Notes: generated by a model not told the origin, from the sequence alone. Positions 54,283 to 62,567 are shown, counted from the stretch's first letter. The stretch is 64,000 bases of DNA from Phaeacidiphilus oryzae TH49 (GCF_000744815.1 NZ_JQMQ01000005.1:1-64000), one strand, 5' to 3'. Numbers and translations are program-made.

Positions 54283-54567
54283 ATGCTCCTCGACAGCGAG
54301 CAGCAGGCGATCACCATGACCATCAAGGACCGCAGTTCCGCCTTCGTGGACGACCACGCGGACGTCTGGGTGACCGGGGAGGACGGCGGTGTGCTGGTCC
54401 TCGCCGCGGACGACTGCTCCCTGCTGTTCGACGCCGCCGCGGACTGGCTGCGCGAGGAACCGGAGCTGCACGTCATCGATGCGCAGTGGCAGCTCGGCCC
54501 GGTCCCGCCGCGCCATCTGATGCGCCTGCGGCTGCGGCCCAAGCCGGCGGCGGACTCCGTCGGCTGA
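54283..54567 (+). CDS. small acidic hypothetical protein
   Basis: The 94-residue protein starts MLLDSEQQAITMTIKDRSSA. It is rich in Asp/Glu and reads as alternating beta and helix. I do not recognise it. GGGAGG precedes the ATG at a good distance, and codon bias supports it. It is convergent with the polymerase gene. Confidence 0.6.
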   Translation: MLLDSEQQAITMTIKDRSSAFVDDHADVWVTGEDGGVLVLAADDCSLLFDAAADWLREEPELHVIDAQWQLGPVPPRHLMRLRLRPKPAADSVG

Positions 54568-54576
54568 GTCCTGCGG

Positions 54577-54632
54577 CCGGGCCGGCGGGGCCGGCGGGGC
54601 CGGCGACCGGGCCGGCGGGTGGACCGGCGACC
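54577..54632. repeat. 9-base GC repeat between convergent genes
   Basis: CCGGCGGGG and close variants recur with a period near 9 bases. The tract sits between the acidic protein gene and the polymerase gene, and may aid transcription ending. Confidence 0.45.
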
Positions 54633-54654
54633 GGGTCCGGCGCCGCGGCCCGGT

Positions 54655-56415
54655 TCAGACCGCGCCCTCCTCGGCCTCCTCTACGGGCCCGGCCGACTCC
54701 GCCTCCTTGGCATCGGCGTAGGAGTCGACCGGCACGGCGTCCATCGGGAAGGGGACCGGGCAGGAGGGGCCGAAGAGGAGGGCCCCGGCCTCCTCCGCGG
54801 AGGCCGCGATCGCCGCCAGCACCCCGGGCACCAGCGGCTCCGCGGCATGCACCACCACCTCGTCGTGCTGGAAGAAGACCAGTCGCGGCGGGTCGCCCCC
54901 GGCCGCGCCGCCGAGTTCGGCGAGTCGGCGGCGCAGGGAGACCAGCAGCACCAGGGCCCATTCCGCGGCGGTGGCCTGGATCACGAAGTTCCGGGTGAAC
55001 CGGCCCCAGGCGCGGGCGGAGCCGCTGACCGGGACCGGATCGCCGTCCTCGCCGAACTCCCGGGCGCCCTCCCCGTCTCCGAGCACCGGGGAGACCCGGC
55101 CGAGGAGCGAGCGCACCGAGCCGCCGGACTCCCCCGTGCGGGCGGCGGCCTCCACCAGCTCCATGGCGCGCGGGAAGCGGTGCCGCAGCACGTTCACCAG
55201 CTGGCCGCCCTCGCCGCCGGTCTGCCCGTACATCGCGGCGAGGAGGGCGATCTTGGCCCGGGCCCGGTCGCCGCCGAAGGCCTCGGCGGCCAGCCCGGCG
55301 TAGAGGTCGCCACGGGCCGCCGCCCGGGCCAGCCCGGGATCGCGGGACATCGCCGCGAGGATCCGCGGCTCCAGCTGACCGGCGTCCGCCACCACCAGCC
55401 GGTGCCCCGGGTCGGCCACCACCGCCCCGCGCAGCACCCGGGGGATCTGCAGCGCCCCGCCGCCGCGCGAGGCCCAGCGGCCGGAGACCACGCCGCCGAC
55501 CACATACTCGGGGCGGAACCGGCCGTCGCGCACCCAGCGGTCCTGCCAGGCCCAGCCGTGGGCGGTGTGGATCCTGGCCAGCTCGCGATAGCGGACCACC
55601 AGCGGCGCGGCCGGATGGTCCAGAGCCCGCAGCTGGTGCATCCGCAGCGAGGGCAGGCTGATCCCCTGCTCGGCGAAGGCCCGCAGCAGCTGGGCCGGCG
55701 AGTCGGGGTTGAGCCGCGGGCTGCGCAGGGCGCGCTGGATCTCCTGGCCGAGGGCGGCCAGCGCGGGCGGCAGCGCCCCACCGGAGGCCGCGGAGGCACG
55801 GGGGCGCGGGCCGAGGAGCTCGACCAGCAGGCGGTCGTGCAGCTCGGTGCGCCAGGGCAGCCCGTCGAAGCCCAGCTCGGCGGCGGCCAGCGCGCCGGCG
55901 GACTCGGCGGCGGCGAGGAGGGTGAGCTCGCGGCCGGCGGCCCGCAGCCGGCGCAACTGGTCGGCGTGCACCTCGACCAGCGCGGCCAGCGGGTCGACGC
56001 CTGGCGGCAGGTTGCTGCGATCGGCGACCACGCTGAACAGGGCGTCCTGGTCCTCGTGCGCGGCGTGGTGGGGTTCCGCGTCGGGCGGCTCGGGGTGGCC
56101 GTGCAGCCGGGCCCAGGCGGCGCCGAGCGACCGGGGGCGGCCCAGCGCGCCCTCGGAGCCCAGCAGCAGCCGTTCGGTCAGGGCGACGTCATGGCAGCGG
56201 CCGAGCCGGGCGCGGCGACCGGTCAGCTGCGGCAGCAGCCTCGGATAGAGCTCGTCGGTGTCGGCCCAGACCCAGCGGGGATGCCCCTCCCGCTCCACCT
56301 CGGCCACGGCGACGGCGAGGTCGGGCACTCGGCGCGGTGCCCCCAGGGCGCGCCCGTCGTCCGCGAGCCACTGGAGCACTCCCCCGGCGCCGTCCAGGTC
56401 CGCCACCAGCGCCAT
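54655..56415 (-). CDS. DNA polymerase I-like protein (family A, possible 3'-5' exonuclease fold)
   Basis: In this 586-residue protein the C-terminal half has family A motifs: motif A (LVVADAGQLEPRILAAMS), motif B (RARAKIALLAAMYGQTGG, with the Arg, Lys and Tyr of the O-helix) and motif C (VFFQHDEVVVH). The N-terminal 200 residues resemble a 3'-5' exonuclease domain that has lost clear Asp-Glu-Asp ligands. No 5' nuclease domain is present. It probably repairs short gaps. The ATG at 56415 has AGGGG upstream; a longer frame begins at 56469. Confidence 0.85.
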   Translation of the reverse strand: MALVADLDGAGGVLQWLADDGRALGAPRRVPDLAVAVAEVEREGHPRWVWADTDELYPRLLPQLTGRRARLGRCHDVALTERLLLGSEGALGRPRSLGAAWARLHGHPEPPDAEPHHAAHEDQDALFSVVADRSNLPPGVDPLAALVEVHADQLRRLRAAGRELTLLAAAESAGALAAAELGFDGLPWRTELHDRLLVELLGPRPRASAASGGALPPALAALGQEIQRALRSPRLNPDSPAQLLRAFAEQGISLPSLRMHQLRALDHPAAPLVVRYRELARIHTAHGWAWQDRWVRDGRFRPEYVVGGVVSGRWASRGGGALQIPRVLRGAVVADPGHRLVVADAGQLEPRILAAMSRDPGLARAAARGDLYAGLAAEAFGGDRARAKIALLAAMYGQTGGEGGQLVNVLRHRFPRAMELVEAAARTGESGGSVRSLLGRVSPVLGDGEGAREFGEDGDPVPVSGSARAWGRFTRNFVIQATAAEWALVLLVSLRRRLAELGGAAGGDPPRLVFFQHDEVVVHAAEPLVPGVLAAIAASAEEAGALLFGPSCPVPFPMDAVPVDSYADAKEAESAGPVEEAEEGAV

Positions 56416-56990
56416 TCGCGCCCCTGCCACCACTCCCACCCGGCCGAAGCTATCACCAGGGTCCGACAACGCCGGGCCGACCGGCGGCGCCGCCCCGTCC
56501 GCGGGGCCCGGAGGGCGGAAGGCGTGAATCCGACTCCCAAGGACTCCGTAATGCGCCCGTGATTGTGAGCTGGATCGCCCGTATTGTTTTTGCCTCTTTT
56601 GCCGGGTTGCGGTAGCCGCGGCCGGGTGGCGGAGTGCGCCAGGTCACTTTCCGGAGCCATTTCCGGGGCCTTGGAGGTGAGGCCGCCCACAGGGCCGCGG
56701 GGAACACGAATCGGGATAGTCGAAGGCGCAGGCCCCAGCAGGCCTGGGGAGCGAAGCCGATCGGGTCTGACTACGGAGCTCTCCGTAGATGGGGCATTTG
56801 GGCCGGTCCGGGTTCTCTGGCTATCAATGACTCATCGCAATCGCCGCGGTGGAAACGAACCGCGGTCCTGTTCCGCAGGGCACCGATCCCACGGTGTGCC
56901 CCGGCGCCCGGAAATCCGATGGCCGCCGACGAAGCGGCCGCCGGCAGAAAAACTTCCGGCGCCCCGACTACCGATTGAGGTTTCGCCCGT
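56416..56990. other. long leader/gap with palindrome before the transglycosylase gene
   Basis: The 575-base gap is less GC-rich than its surroundings and holds no gene I can support. It contains the palindrome CTACGGAG-CT-CTCCGTAG (56771-56788), 200 bases before the start at 56991. I looked for a c-di-AMP riboswitch and did not find its conserved core. A long structured leader is plausible. Confidence 0.5.
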
Positions 56991-57623
56991 ATGTCTCGTT
57001 CCACCCGCACCACCGCCCGTCTCCGTCTTCCCGCCGCGATCGTCGCCGGCGCCGCCGGCCTCACCGCCCTCGGCGGGCTGACCTCGGTCGCCAGCGCCGC
57101 GACCCCGGGGCAGGCGAGTGCGCAGGTGTCCGCGCACCAGCAGCACGTCGCACACCAGGCCCACCTGAACCACCTGAACCGCTCGGTCGCAGGCACCTCC
57201 ACCGGCGCCTCCGCCCACCAGGCTCACCTGAACCACCTCGCCCACAGCAGCCACGCCGCTGCCGCCGCCGCGCCGGCCGCGACCGCGTCCACCGGTGTGA
57301 GCACCCGGGCCGTGAGCGCCACCACCTCGGCCCCCTCCGGCTCCCCGCAGCAGATCGCCGCGCAGTTGGTGCCGGCCGACCAGCTGGCCTCCTTCGAGCA
57401 GATCATCTCCCACGAGAGCGGCTGGAACGTCCACGCCACCAACGCCTCCTCCGGCGCCTACGGCCTGGGCCAGGCCCTGCCCGGCTCCAAGATGGCCTCC
57501 GCCGGCGCCGACTGGCAGAACAGCGCCGCCACCCAGATCAAGTGGGCCCTGTCCTACATGAACGACCGCTACGGCTCCCCCAACGCCGCCTGGGCCTCCT
57601 GGCAGGCCAACGGCTGGTACTAA
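56991..57623 (+). CDS. secreted transglycosylase-like protein with His/Gln-rich region
   Basis: The 210-residue precursor has a signal peptide (AAIVAGAAGLTALGGLTSVA, cleavage near ASA-AT). A His/Gln/Ala repeat region (about 42-90) contains two copies of AHQAHLNHL. The C-terminal domain (about 120-210) begins ADQLASFEQIISHESGWNVH and ends with AWASWQANGWY. This is the lysozyme/transglycosylase-like module of actinomycete resuscitation-type proteins, with the likely catalytic Glu in SHESGW. It should remodel peptidoglycan. Confidence 0.85.
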   Translation: MSRSTRTTARLRLPAAIVAGAAGLTALGGLTSVASAATPGQASAQVSAHQQHVAHQAHLNHLNRSVAGTSTGASAHQAHLNHLAHSSHAAAAAAPAATASTGVSTRAVSATTSAPSGSPQQIAAQLVPADQLASFEQIISHESGWNVHATNASSGAYGLGQALPGSKMASAGADWQNSAATQIKWALSYMNDRYGSPNAAWASWQANGWY

Positions 57624-57646
57624 AACCCCAGCCAACCCCGGCACAC

Positions 57647-57687
57647 GGCCCGCCACCGACCCCCACCAGGGGGATCGGCGGCGGGCC
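57647..57687 (+). terminator. strong hairpin after the transglycosylase gene
   Basis: GGCCCGCC...CCGA...CCCC pairs with GGGG...TCGG...GGCGGGCC around an ACCA loop, with mismatched single bases in the stem. It starts 23 bases after the stop codon. No T run follows. Confidence 0.75.
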
Positions 57688-57828
57688 GCCGGCATTCCCG
57701 GCCGTCGGCGGTTCCCAGGCTTTTTTCACGGATAACCGCTGGGATCTACCCGCGTCGCCATGGCACCGTAAGAGGCAGCCACTCTCCCTGATCGGGGAGG
57801 CCCCGCTCCGGCACCCTGCGAGGGCATC

Positions 57829-58236
57829 ATGACGCTCCATCTCGCCCCCTCGAAGCAGTCCCCCTGGCCCTACGGCGACCCCACCATCCACGTCCGCCGA
57901 CTGGATTCCGACGCCGTCGCGGTGCTGCTCTCCGGAGAGATCGACATCGCCTGCGCCAACCGCGTCCGCGAAGCGCTCGGCCGGATCGCGAGCGTCACCC
58001 GGGACACCGTGGTCGACCTGAGCGCGGCCACCTTCCTCGACGCCACCGGGCTCGGCCTCCTCTGCCACGCCCGCAACGCGGCCCGGGCGCACGCCGGACG
58101 GCTGGCCACGGTCTGCCCGGCCGGCCAGCCGCTGCGGGTCCTGCGCACCGCCGACATGGCACGGACGCTCCTGGTCAGGCCGACCCTCGCGGAGGCCCTG
58201 GCGGCGATCCGGGGCCTCCCCGGCCTCGCCGCATAG
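57829..58236 (+). CDS. STAS-domain anti-anti-sigma factor
   Basis: The 135-residue protein has a STAS fold. VAVLLSGEIDIACANRVREA opens it, and VVDLSAATFLDATGLGLLCH holds the phospho-switch site, which has Asp-Ala-Thr rather than the usual Asp-Ser. Such factors bind anti-sigma kinases and are reset by SpoIIE-type phosphatases; one is encoded at 20540, but pairing is not shown. The start is unambiguous in context. Confidence 0.85.
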   Translation: MTLHLAPSKQSPWPYGDPTIHVRRLDSDAVAVLLSGEIDIACANRVREALGRIASVTRDTVVDLSAATFLDATGLGLLCHARNAARAHAGRLATVCPAGQPLRVLRTADMARTLLVRPTLAEALAAIRGLPGLAA

Positions 58237-58289
58237 GGCCCCCACCGGCTCGCGGCCGCGGGTCCGGCGGCCGGCACGCGCCCCCGGGT

Positions 58290-58991
58290 TCAGTGCCCGT
58301 CGCCGAAGTCCACGGTGACGTCGGTGTAGCCCAGGGAGTGCAGGAGACCCTGGAGCATCCCGCGGGTGTTCTGCTCGGCCCGCCCGGTCAGGCCGGACGA
58401 GGCGGCGGCCTGCTGGATCTTCTGCGCGGCCAGCTCCTGCACCTGCTGCTGGGTGGTGTCGGGCGACGAGGAGAACAGCGAGCCCAGCGCGCTGAAGACA
58501 CCGCGCTCCTGCGCGAAGACATAGGAGTGCTTGGGGTCCAGCACCGTTCCGCCGAGACGGGCGTGCGGCAGCAGCACCGTCACGGTGTGCGGGCCCGAGA
58601 CCTTGACGTCGCCGCGGCCGATCCCGCCCAGGTCCACATACGCGTCCACGCTGCCCGCGCCCACGTACAGCGTGCGCGTGCCGACCAGGGCCGACGGCAG
58701 GTAGCGGGCCTCCTTGGCCAGGTCCACCACCACCTGGTAGCCGCCCTCCGCCGCGTCGTAGCGGCTCATGTCCTGGATCGAGCGGAGCACAGCGGGACCC
58801 GAGCGGTCCACCGTGTGCTCCGCGAAGGGGTTCACCAGTGCGGGCACCCAGCGCAGCGCAGCCGCGCCGAGGAAGAGCGCGGCCGCCAGTGGGACGGCCA
58901 CCATGACACCCAGCCACCACCTCGGCCGGCGCACGACCCTGAGCCTGCGCCCGTCCTCGTCCACGACTGAGGTAACTCGCCTTGTCTCCAT
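58290..58991 (-). CDS. DUF4230-domain membrane-anchored protein
   Basis: The 233-residue protein has a short basic cytoplasmic start, a transmembrane helix (WWLGVMVAVPLAAALFLGAA) and an outer DUF4230 domain. That domain contains VVDLAKEARYLPSALVGTRT, VGAGSVDAYVDLGGI and VTVLLPHARLGGTVLDPKHS. Function is unknown in any system. The ATG at 58991 has only weak upstream Gs; the longer open frame from 59153 lacks protein character. Confidence 0.8.
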   Translation of the reverse strand: METRRVTSVVDEDGRRLRVVRRPRWWLGVMVAVPLAAALFLGAAALRWVPALVNPFAEHTVDRSGPAVLRSIQDMSRYDAAEGGYQVVVDLAKEARYLPSALVGTRTLYVGAGSVDAYVDLGGIGRGDVKVSGPHTVTVLLPHARLGGTVLDPKHSYVFAQERGVFSALGSLFSSSPDTTQQQVQELAAQKIQQAAASSGLTGRAEQNTRGMLQGLLHSLGYTDVTVDFGDGH

Positions 58992-59071
58992 GCCAGAAGA
59001 CCCCCGATCCGGTCGTCTTCCCTCACCCCCCGTCTTCCCCCGCCGGGCGGTGAACATGGCATGGCGGACCG

Positions 59072-59653
59072 TCAGGCGGCGAATCCGATGCCGGAGCAGT
59101 ACTCGTAGCCGCCCCAGTCCGAGCCGAGGTCTTCCAGGACGGCGTCCTGCCACTCCGCCGCGAGTTCCGCCTCGTCGCCCTCGGCCCAGGACTCGACGAT
59201 GCCCTCCCAGTGCCGGACGTTGACGCTGCGGTGGGTGGTGACGTTGCCGCGCCGGCGCGCGCCCTGGACCTGGGACTGGTCGTGGGGATGGATCTCCACC
59301 CTGGTGCCGCGGCCCCGGTTGTTCAGCCGGCGGATCAGGTATTCGGCGACGTTGCGGCGGCGGAGGGCGAGGTAGGCGGCGTCCACCCGGTCCCGGTTGG
59401 CGCGGCTGGGGCCGGCTTTGCCCGTCTGCCAGCGCCTGAGGGTGCGTGCGGTGACGGTGACGCCGGCCGCGCGCAGCGCCTGGTCGCCGCCCTTGTGCCG
59501 GGCGAGGTAGTTCAGGCGGGCGGTCAGGCCGCGCCGGGAGGTGACGGGTGAGGCGATGCCGTGGGCGATCTCGTCCAGCCGCCGCCCGGCCAGGCGCCAG
59601 CCGGGCTCGCCGCGCATGCCGTACAGGTGGGGCTGGAGGTTGTTGTACGGCAT
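59072..59653 (-). CDS. Tpg-like terminal protein candidate
   Basis: The 193-residue basic protein has a helix-turn-helix (about 38-95): SRRGLTARLNYLARHKGGDQ, then TARTLRRWQTGKAG. The C-terminal half ends with VLEDLGSDWGGYEYCSGIGF, beta and acidic. Size, HTH place and a strand-like acidic end match the Tpg terminal proteins that cap linear Streptomyces DNA, though residue identity seems low. It starts four bases after the tap-like gene, in the same gene order as tap-tpg. If right, it would be joined covalently to the 5' ends of the replicon; the linking residue cannot be named. Confidence 0.6.
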   Translation of the reverse strand: MPYNNLQPHLYGMRGEPGWRLAGRRLDEIAHGIASPVTSRRGLTARLNYLARHKGGDQALRAAGVTVTARTLRRWQTGKAGPSRANRDRVDAAYLALRRRNVAEYLIRRLNNRGRGTRVEIHPHDQSQVQGARRRGNVTTHRSVNVRHWEGIVESWAEGDEAELAAEWQDAVLEDLGSDWGGYEYCSGIGFAA

Positions 59654-59657
59654 CGGC

Positions 59658-61310
59658 TCAGCCCCTGCCCTCGATCAGGTACTCGTCCTTGACCTTCACC
59701 TCGGCCACCCCGCGGCCCTCGGTGAACACCTGCCGCCAGTCTCCGCCGGTGAGGTGGAGCTCGTCGGTGCCCGTCATCCGTACCACGGTCAGGCCGTGGC
59801 CGTGCGCCTTGTGGGCCTTCACCCACAGGTTGGCGAAGGCCTGGGAGCGGATGATGTGCATCCAGTCCGGGCGGTGGATCTCCCGGTTGTAGGTCGATTC
59901 GCCCATGGTGGAGACGAACTTGGCGTACATCGACTTCACGTACTCCAGCGTCAGGTCGTCCCCGTCGGCGATCGCCCTGTCGCGGGCGTCGCGCAGGGTG
60001 GCGCGGAAGCGCTCCAGGATGTTCTCCGAGGAGACCGCGGTCCAGGACTCCAGGATCTGCGGCGGCTCGCACAGCGCGCCGTAGCGCTCGGTGGCGCAGC
60101 GCTCCAGCAGGCGCAGGGTGGGGTCGGTGATCCACAGCGGGCCGGGCTCCTCCCGCGCCCCCAGCGGGTTGGGCAGGTCCTCGCAGGTCCACTCCGGCGG
60201 GTCGACCAGGTAGATGCCGGAGCGGCGGCGCTTGCGGCCACCGGGGCCGTCCCGGTCGTCCAGCACGTCGCCGGCGCGGTGCTCCAGGGGGCCGATCGGC
60301 AGGTGGGCCTTGAGGGCGGAGAGGTAGGCCGCGTTCATGTCCAGCGCCACCACCTCGTGGGTGCCCTTCCCCAGGGCGCGGTTGCGCCACTTCGGGCGGG
60401 CCTCCCACACCTCGTCGGCGTCCTGCTTGGAGCGCTTGCGCAGCAGGTCCGGCAGCGGCGGGAAGAAGGTGTTGTCATAGCGGGCGCCGGTGCGGGAGGC
60501 CTTGAACAGGGCCATCGCGTCCGGGATGGCCCGCCGGTCCAGCGCGGTGGCGGCCGCCTCGACGTCGCCCTCGGCGGTGGCCAGCTCCTCCGCCACCGCC
60601 TGCGGGATCATCTCCTCCAGCTCCATGCCGGGCTGGACCAGCCGGGCGTCCGCGCGGGCGCCGCCAGGACGGCCGGCGGGGGCGGGCGCCGCGTCGGCGG
60701 GCCGGGGCGGGCGTTCTGATGCCGTGGCGGGCTCGGCGGCGGGCTCGGGCTTGGTCGCGGGCCCCGGGGCGGCGGCAGGCGGCCGGCCTGCGGATGCGGG
60801 CGCCGGTGCCGGTACGGGTACGGGTGCGGACGCGGACGGCGGGTTCGGGGCCGCGGGTCGGCAGAAGTTGCCCAGGTGGCGCGGGCGTCCCGCCGACCGG
60901 TACGGAGTGGGCTGCCCGCAGACCAGGCAGGGCCCCGGCGGACCGGTGACCAGTTCGCCGGCGGCGTCCCGGTCCATCGCCGGCAGTGCGTCCGGGCCCT
61001 CATGCGGATCGGGCCGCGGGCCCGGCTCGGCGTCCGCCGGCGGCGGCGAGGCGGCGGCGAGGCGCTCGGCCAGCCCCTCCAGCAACCGAAGGTACGCGGC
61101 CCGCTTGGCGGTCGGCGGCTCGGTGCGCCCGGCCTCCCAGCCGGCCAGCGTGCTGGGGTGGATCCCCAGGGCGCCCGCGACCTGGGGGCGGCTCAGTCCG
61201 GCGTCCTCGCGCAGTTGCCGGCGCACTGCCGGGGGCGGCAGCTCCACCGGCGGCGCGACGCCGGCCAGCAGCGCGTCCACCGCGGCGAAGGGGTCATCGG
61301 CCATCGCCAT
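59658..61310 (-). CDS. Tap-like telomere-associated protein with family B polymerase-like motifs
   Basis: This is a 550-residue protein. The XRE-type HTH spans about 24-80 (RRQLREDAGLSRPQVAGALG, then HPSTLAGWEAGRTEPP). Next come Cys128, Cys131 and Cys150 (zinc-like), then a Pro/Ala linker (155-215). The C-terminal region shows motif A-like VALDMNAAYLSAL (Asp324), motif B-like YVKSMYAKF (Lys464) and motif C-like TGTDELHL (Asp516). The N-terminus and layout match streptomycete Tap, which is known to bind telomere DNA and recruit Tpg. GAGGAG precedes the ATG; the padR stop overlaps its start by 17 bases. It may prime or copy chromosome ends. Confidence 0.65.
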   Translation of the reverse strand: MAMADDPFAAVDALLAGVAPPVELPPPAVRRQLREDAGLSRPQVAGALGIHPSTLAGWEAGRTEPPTAKRAAYLRLLEGLAERLAAASPPPADAEPGPRPDPHEGPDALPAMDRDAAGELVTGPPGPCLVCGQPTPYRSAGRPRHLGNFCRPAAPNPPSASAPVPVPAPAPASAGRPPAAAPGPATKPEPAAEPATASERPPRPADAAPAPAGRPGGARADARLVQPGMELEEMIPQAVAEELATAEGDVEAAATALDRRAIPDAMALFKASRTGARYDNTFFPPLPDLLRKRSKQDADEVWEARPKWRNRALGKGTHEVVALDMNAAYLSALKAHLPIGPLEHRAGDVLDDRDGPGGRKRRRSGIYLVDPPEWTCEDLPNPLGAREEPGPLWITDPTLRLLERCATERYGALCEPPQILESWTAVSSENILERFRATLRDARDRAIADGDDLTLEYVKSMYAKFVSTMGESTYNREIHRPDWMHIIRSQAFANLWVKAHKAHGHGLTVVRMTGTDELHLTGGDWRQVFTEGRGVAEVKVKDEYLIEGRG

Positions 61311-61656
61311 CGTCCTTGCTCCTCGGCGCCTTCGGCCCGGTCGGCCCGGTCGGGTCGCTGGGGTCGCTGGGGTCGCTGGGCGACCAGTACACGGCGGCGG
61401 CCGCCGCCAGGGCGCGCGGCGCCGCGTCGGCGCCGCGCGGGGTGAGGGTGTAGTAGCTGCGCACGGGGCGGCCCGCGGCCGAGGGGTCGACGTCCTCGCG
61501 CTGACGCGCCAGCCACCCGGCGCCCGCCAGCCGCGCCAGGATCGGGTAGAGCGAGCCCGAGCGCAGGCCCGTCAGCTCCATCAGCTCCATGCCGTACCGG
61601 GGCGTGCCCGGCTGGGCGAGCAGGGCGTTGAGCACCCGGGCCGTGGCCGGCGTCAT
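61294..61656 (-). CDS. PadR-family regulator of the tap-like operon
   Basis: The 120-residue PadR protein has a winged helix (MTPATARVLNALLAQPGTPR, then YGMELMELTGLRSGSLYPIL) and a wing (RPVRSYYTLTPRG). The end is a short tandem-repeat tail (SDPSDPSDPTGPTGP). GGAGG precedes the ATG at 61656. It is the first gene of the operon, and its own promoter carries a PadR-type dyad. Confidence 0.85.
   Translation of the reverse strand: MTPATARVLNALLAQPGTPRYGMELMELTGLRSGSLYPILARLAGAGWLARQREDVDPSAAGRPVRSYYTLTPRGADAAPRALAAAAAVYWSPSDPSDPSDPTGPTGPKAPRSKDDGDGR
61332..61378. repeat. 9-base tandem repeats in the padR 3' end
   Basis: Two TCGGCCCGG units (61332-61349) and three GGGTCGCTG units (61352-61378) encode the Ser-Asp-Pro and Thr-Gly-Pro repeat tail. 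The 9-base period keeps the reading frame. Confidence 0.75.
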
Positions 61657-61676
61657 CCGCACCTCCGCACCCCCTA

Positions 61677-61692
61677 TGTACTGGACTCTACA
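61677..61692. promoter_or_regulatory. PadR-type dyad
   Basis: TGTA-CTGGACTC-TACA lies 20 bases before the padR start. PadR proteins commonly bind inverted repeats of this kind. It is also in the divergent gap before the leucine-rich-repeat gene, so both could be controlled. Confidence 0.6.
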
Positions 61693-61774
61693 GAGGGAGA
61701 ACCTATCAGGATCCGGACCCGGGAGGTGGCCCGGCGCGGGGTTGTCGACGGCCCGATCGCCGGAAATCCGAGAA

Positions 61775-62494
61775 ATGCGACCGACACTCGACCTCTGGCG
61801 CGCGCACCTCGGCGAAGTGCCCGAATGGGTTTGGCTGCGCACCGAACTCCAGGTGCTGATCCTGGCGGAGAACGACCTCACCGACCTCTCACCCCGGATC
61901 TCCCGGCTGAGCCGGCTCACCACCCTGGACCTCGGCCACAACCGGCTCACCTCGCTGCCCCCGGCTTTGGGCGAGCTGACCGGCCTGAGCGACTTCCTCT
62001 ATCTCCACGACAACGCGCTGTCCCGGCTCCCCGGGGAGATCGGCGGGCTGACCCGGCTGCGCTATCTCAACATCGGGGAGAATCCGCTGACCGCCCTGCC
62101 CGAGAGCATCGGCCGGATGGCCGGACTGATCGAGCTGCGGGCCCGGCACCTGCGGCTCACCGCGCTGCCCTCCGGCATCGGCGGGCTCCGCGCACTTCGC
62201 GAGCTCCGGCTTCGGGGGAACCGGCTCGCATTCCTGCCCGGGTCGCTCTCCGGTCTGCGCGAATTGCGCCACCTCGAACTGCGGGAAAACCTCTTCGCAG
62301 AGGTTCCGGATATAGTGGCCGGACTCCCCCGGCTGCGCAGCCTCGACCTGCGCGCCAATCGCATCGGCCGCATTCCCGATTGGGTCGCGGGCATGCCCGC
62401 GCTGGAGAAACTGGATCTCCGCTGGAATCCCTGCGAACCCGCGCCGTCTCTGCTCGCGGCGCTGGACCGGCGGGGCTGCGCGGTACTGCTGTGA
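61775..62494 (+). CDS. leucine-rich-repeat protein
   Basis: The 239-residue protein is made of about nine 23-residue leucine-rich repeats, from LQVLILAENDLTDLSPRISR to LEKLDLRWNP, with the core LxxLxLxxNxLxxLPxxIxxL. It has no signal peptide or membrane segment. It is probably a cytoplasmic protein-binding solenoid. It is divergent from the padR-tap-tpg-like operon; function is unknown. GAGAA precedes the ATG. Confidence 0.85.
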   Translation: MRPTLDLWRAHLGEVPEWVWLRTELQVLILAENDLTDLSPRISRLSRLTTLDLGHNRLTSLPPALGELTGLSDFLYLHDNALSRLPGEIGGLTRLRYLNIGENPLTALPESIGRMAGLIELRARHLRLTALPSGIGGLRALRELRLRGNRLAFLPGSLSGLRELRHLELRENLFAEVPDIVAGLPRLRSLDLRANRIGRIPDWVAGMPALEKLDLRWNPCEPAPSLLAALDRRGCAVLL

Positions 62495-62567
62495 CGTCCC
62501 TCCCAACGCGGGGAGAAACCGGGGCTGCGGGCGCTCGGCCCTTGCCGACCCCGTACGATCGGTGACT

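Noticed and set aside
59672-61310. Reading the tap-like gene as an ordinary phage XRE repressor or replication initiator.
   Set aside because: Not fully excluded, but the length, the polymerase-like motifs and the adjoining Tpg-sized HTH gene fit Tap better.
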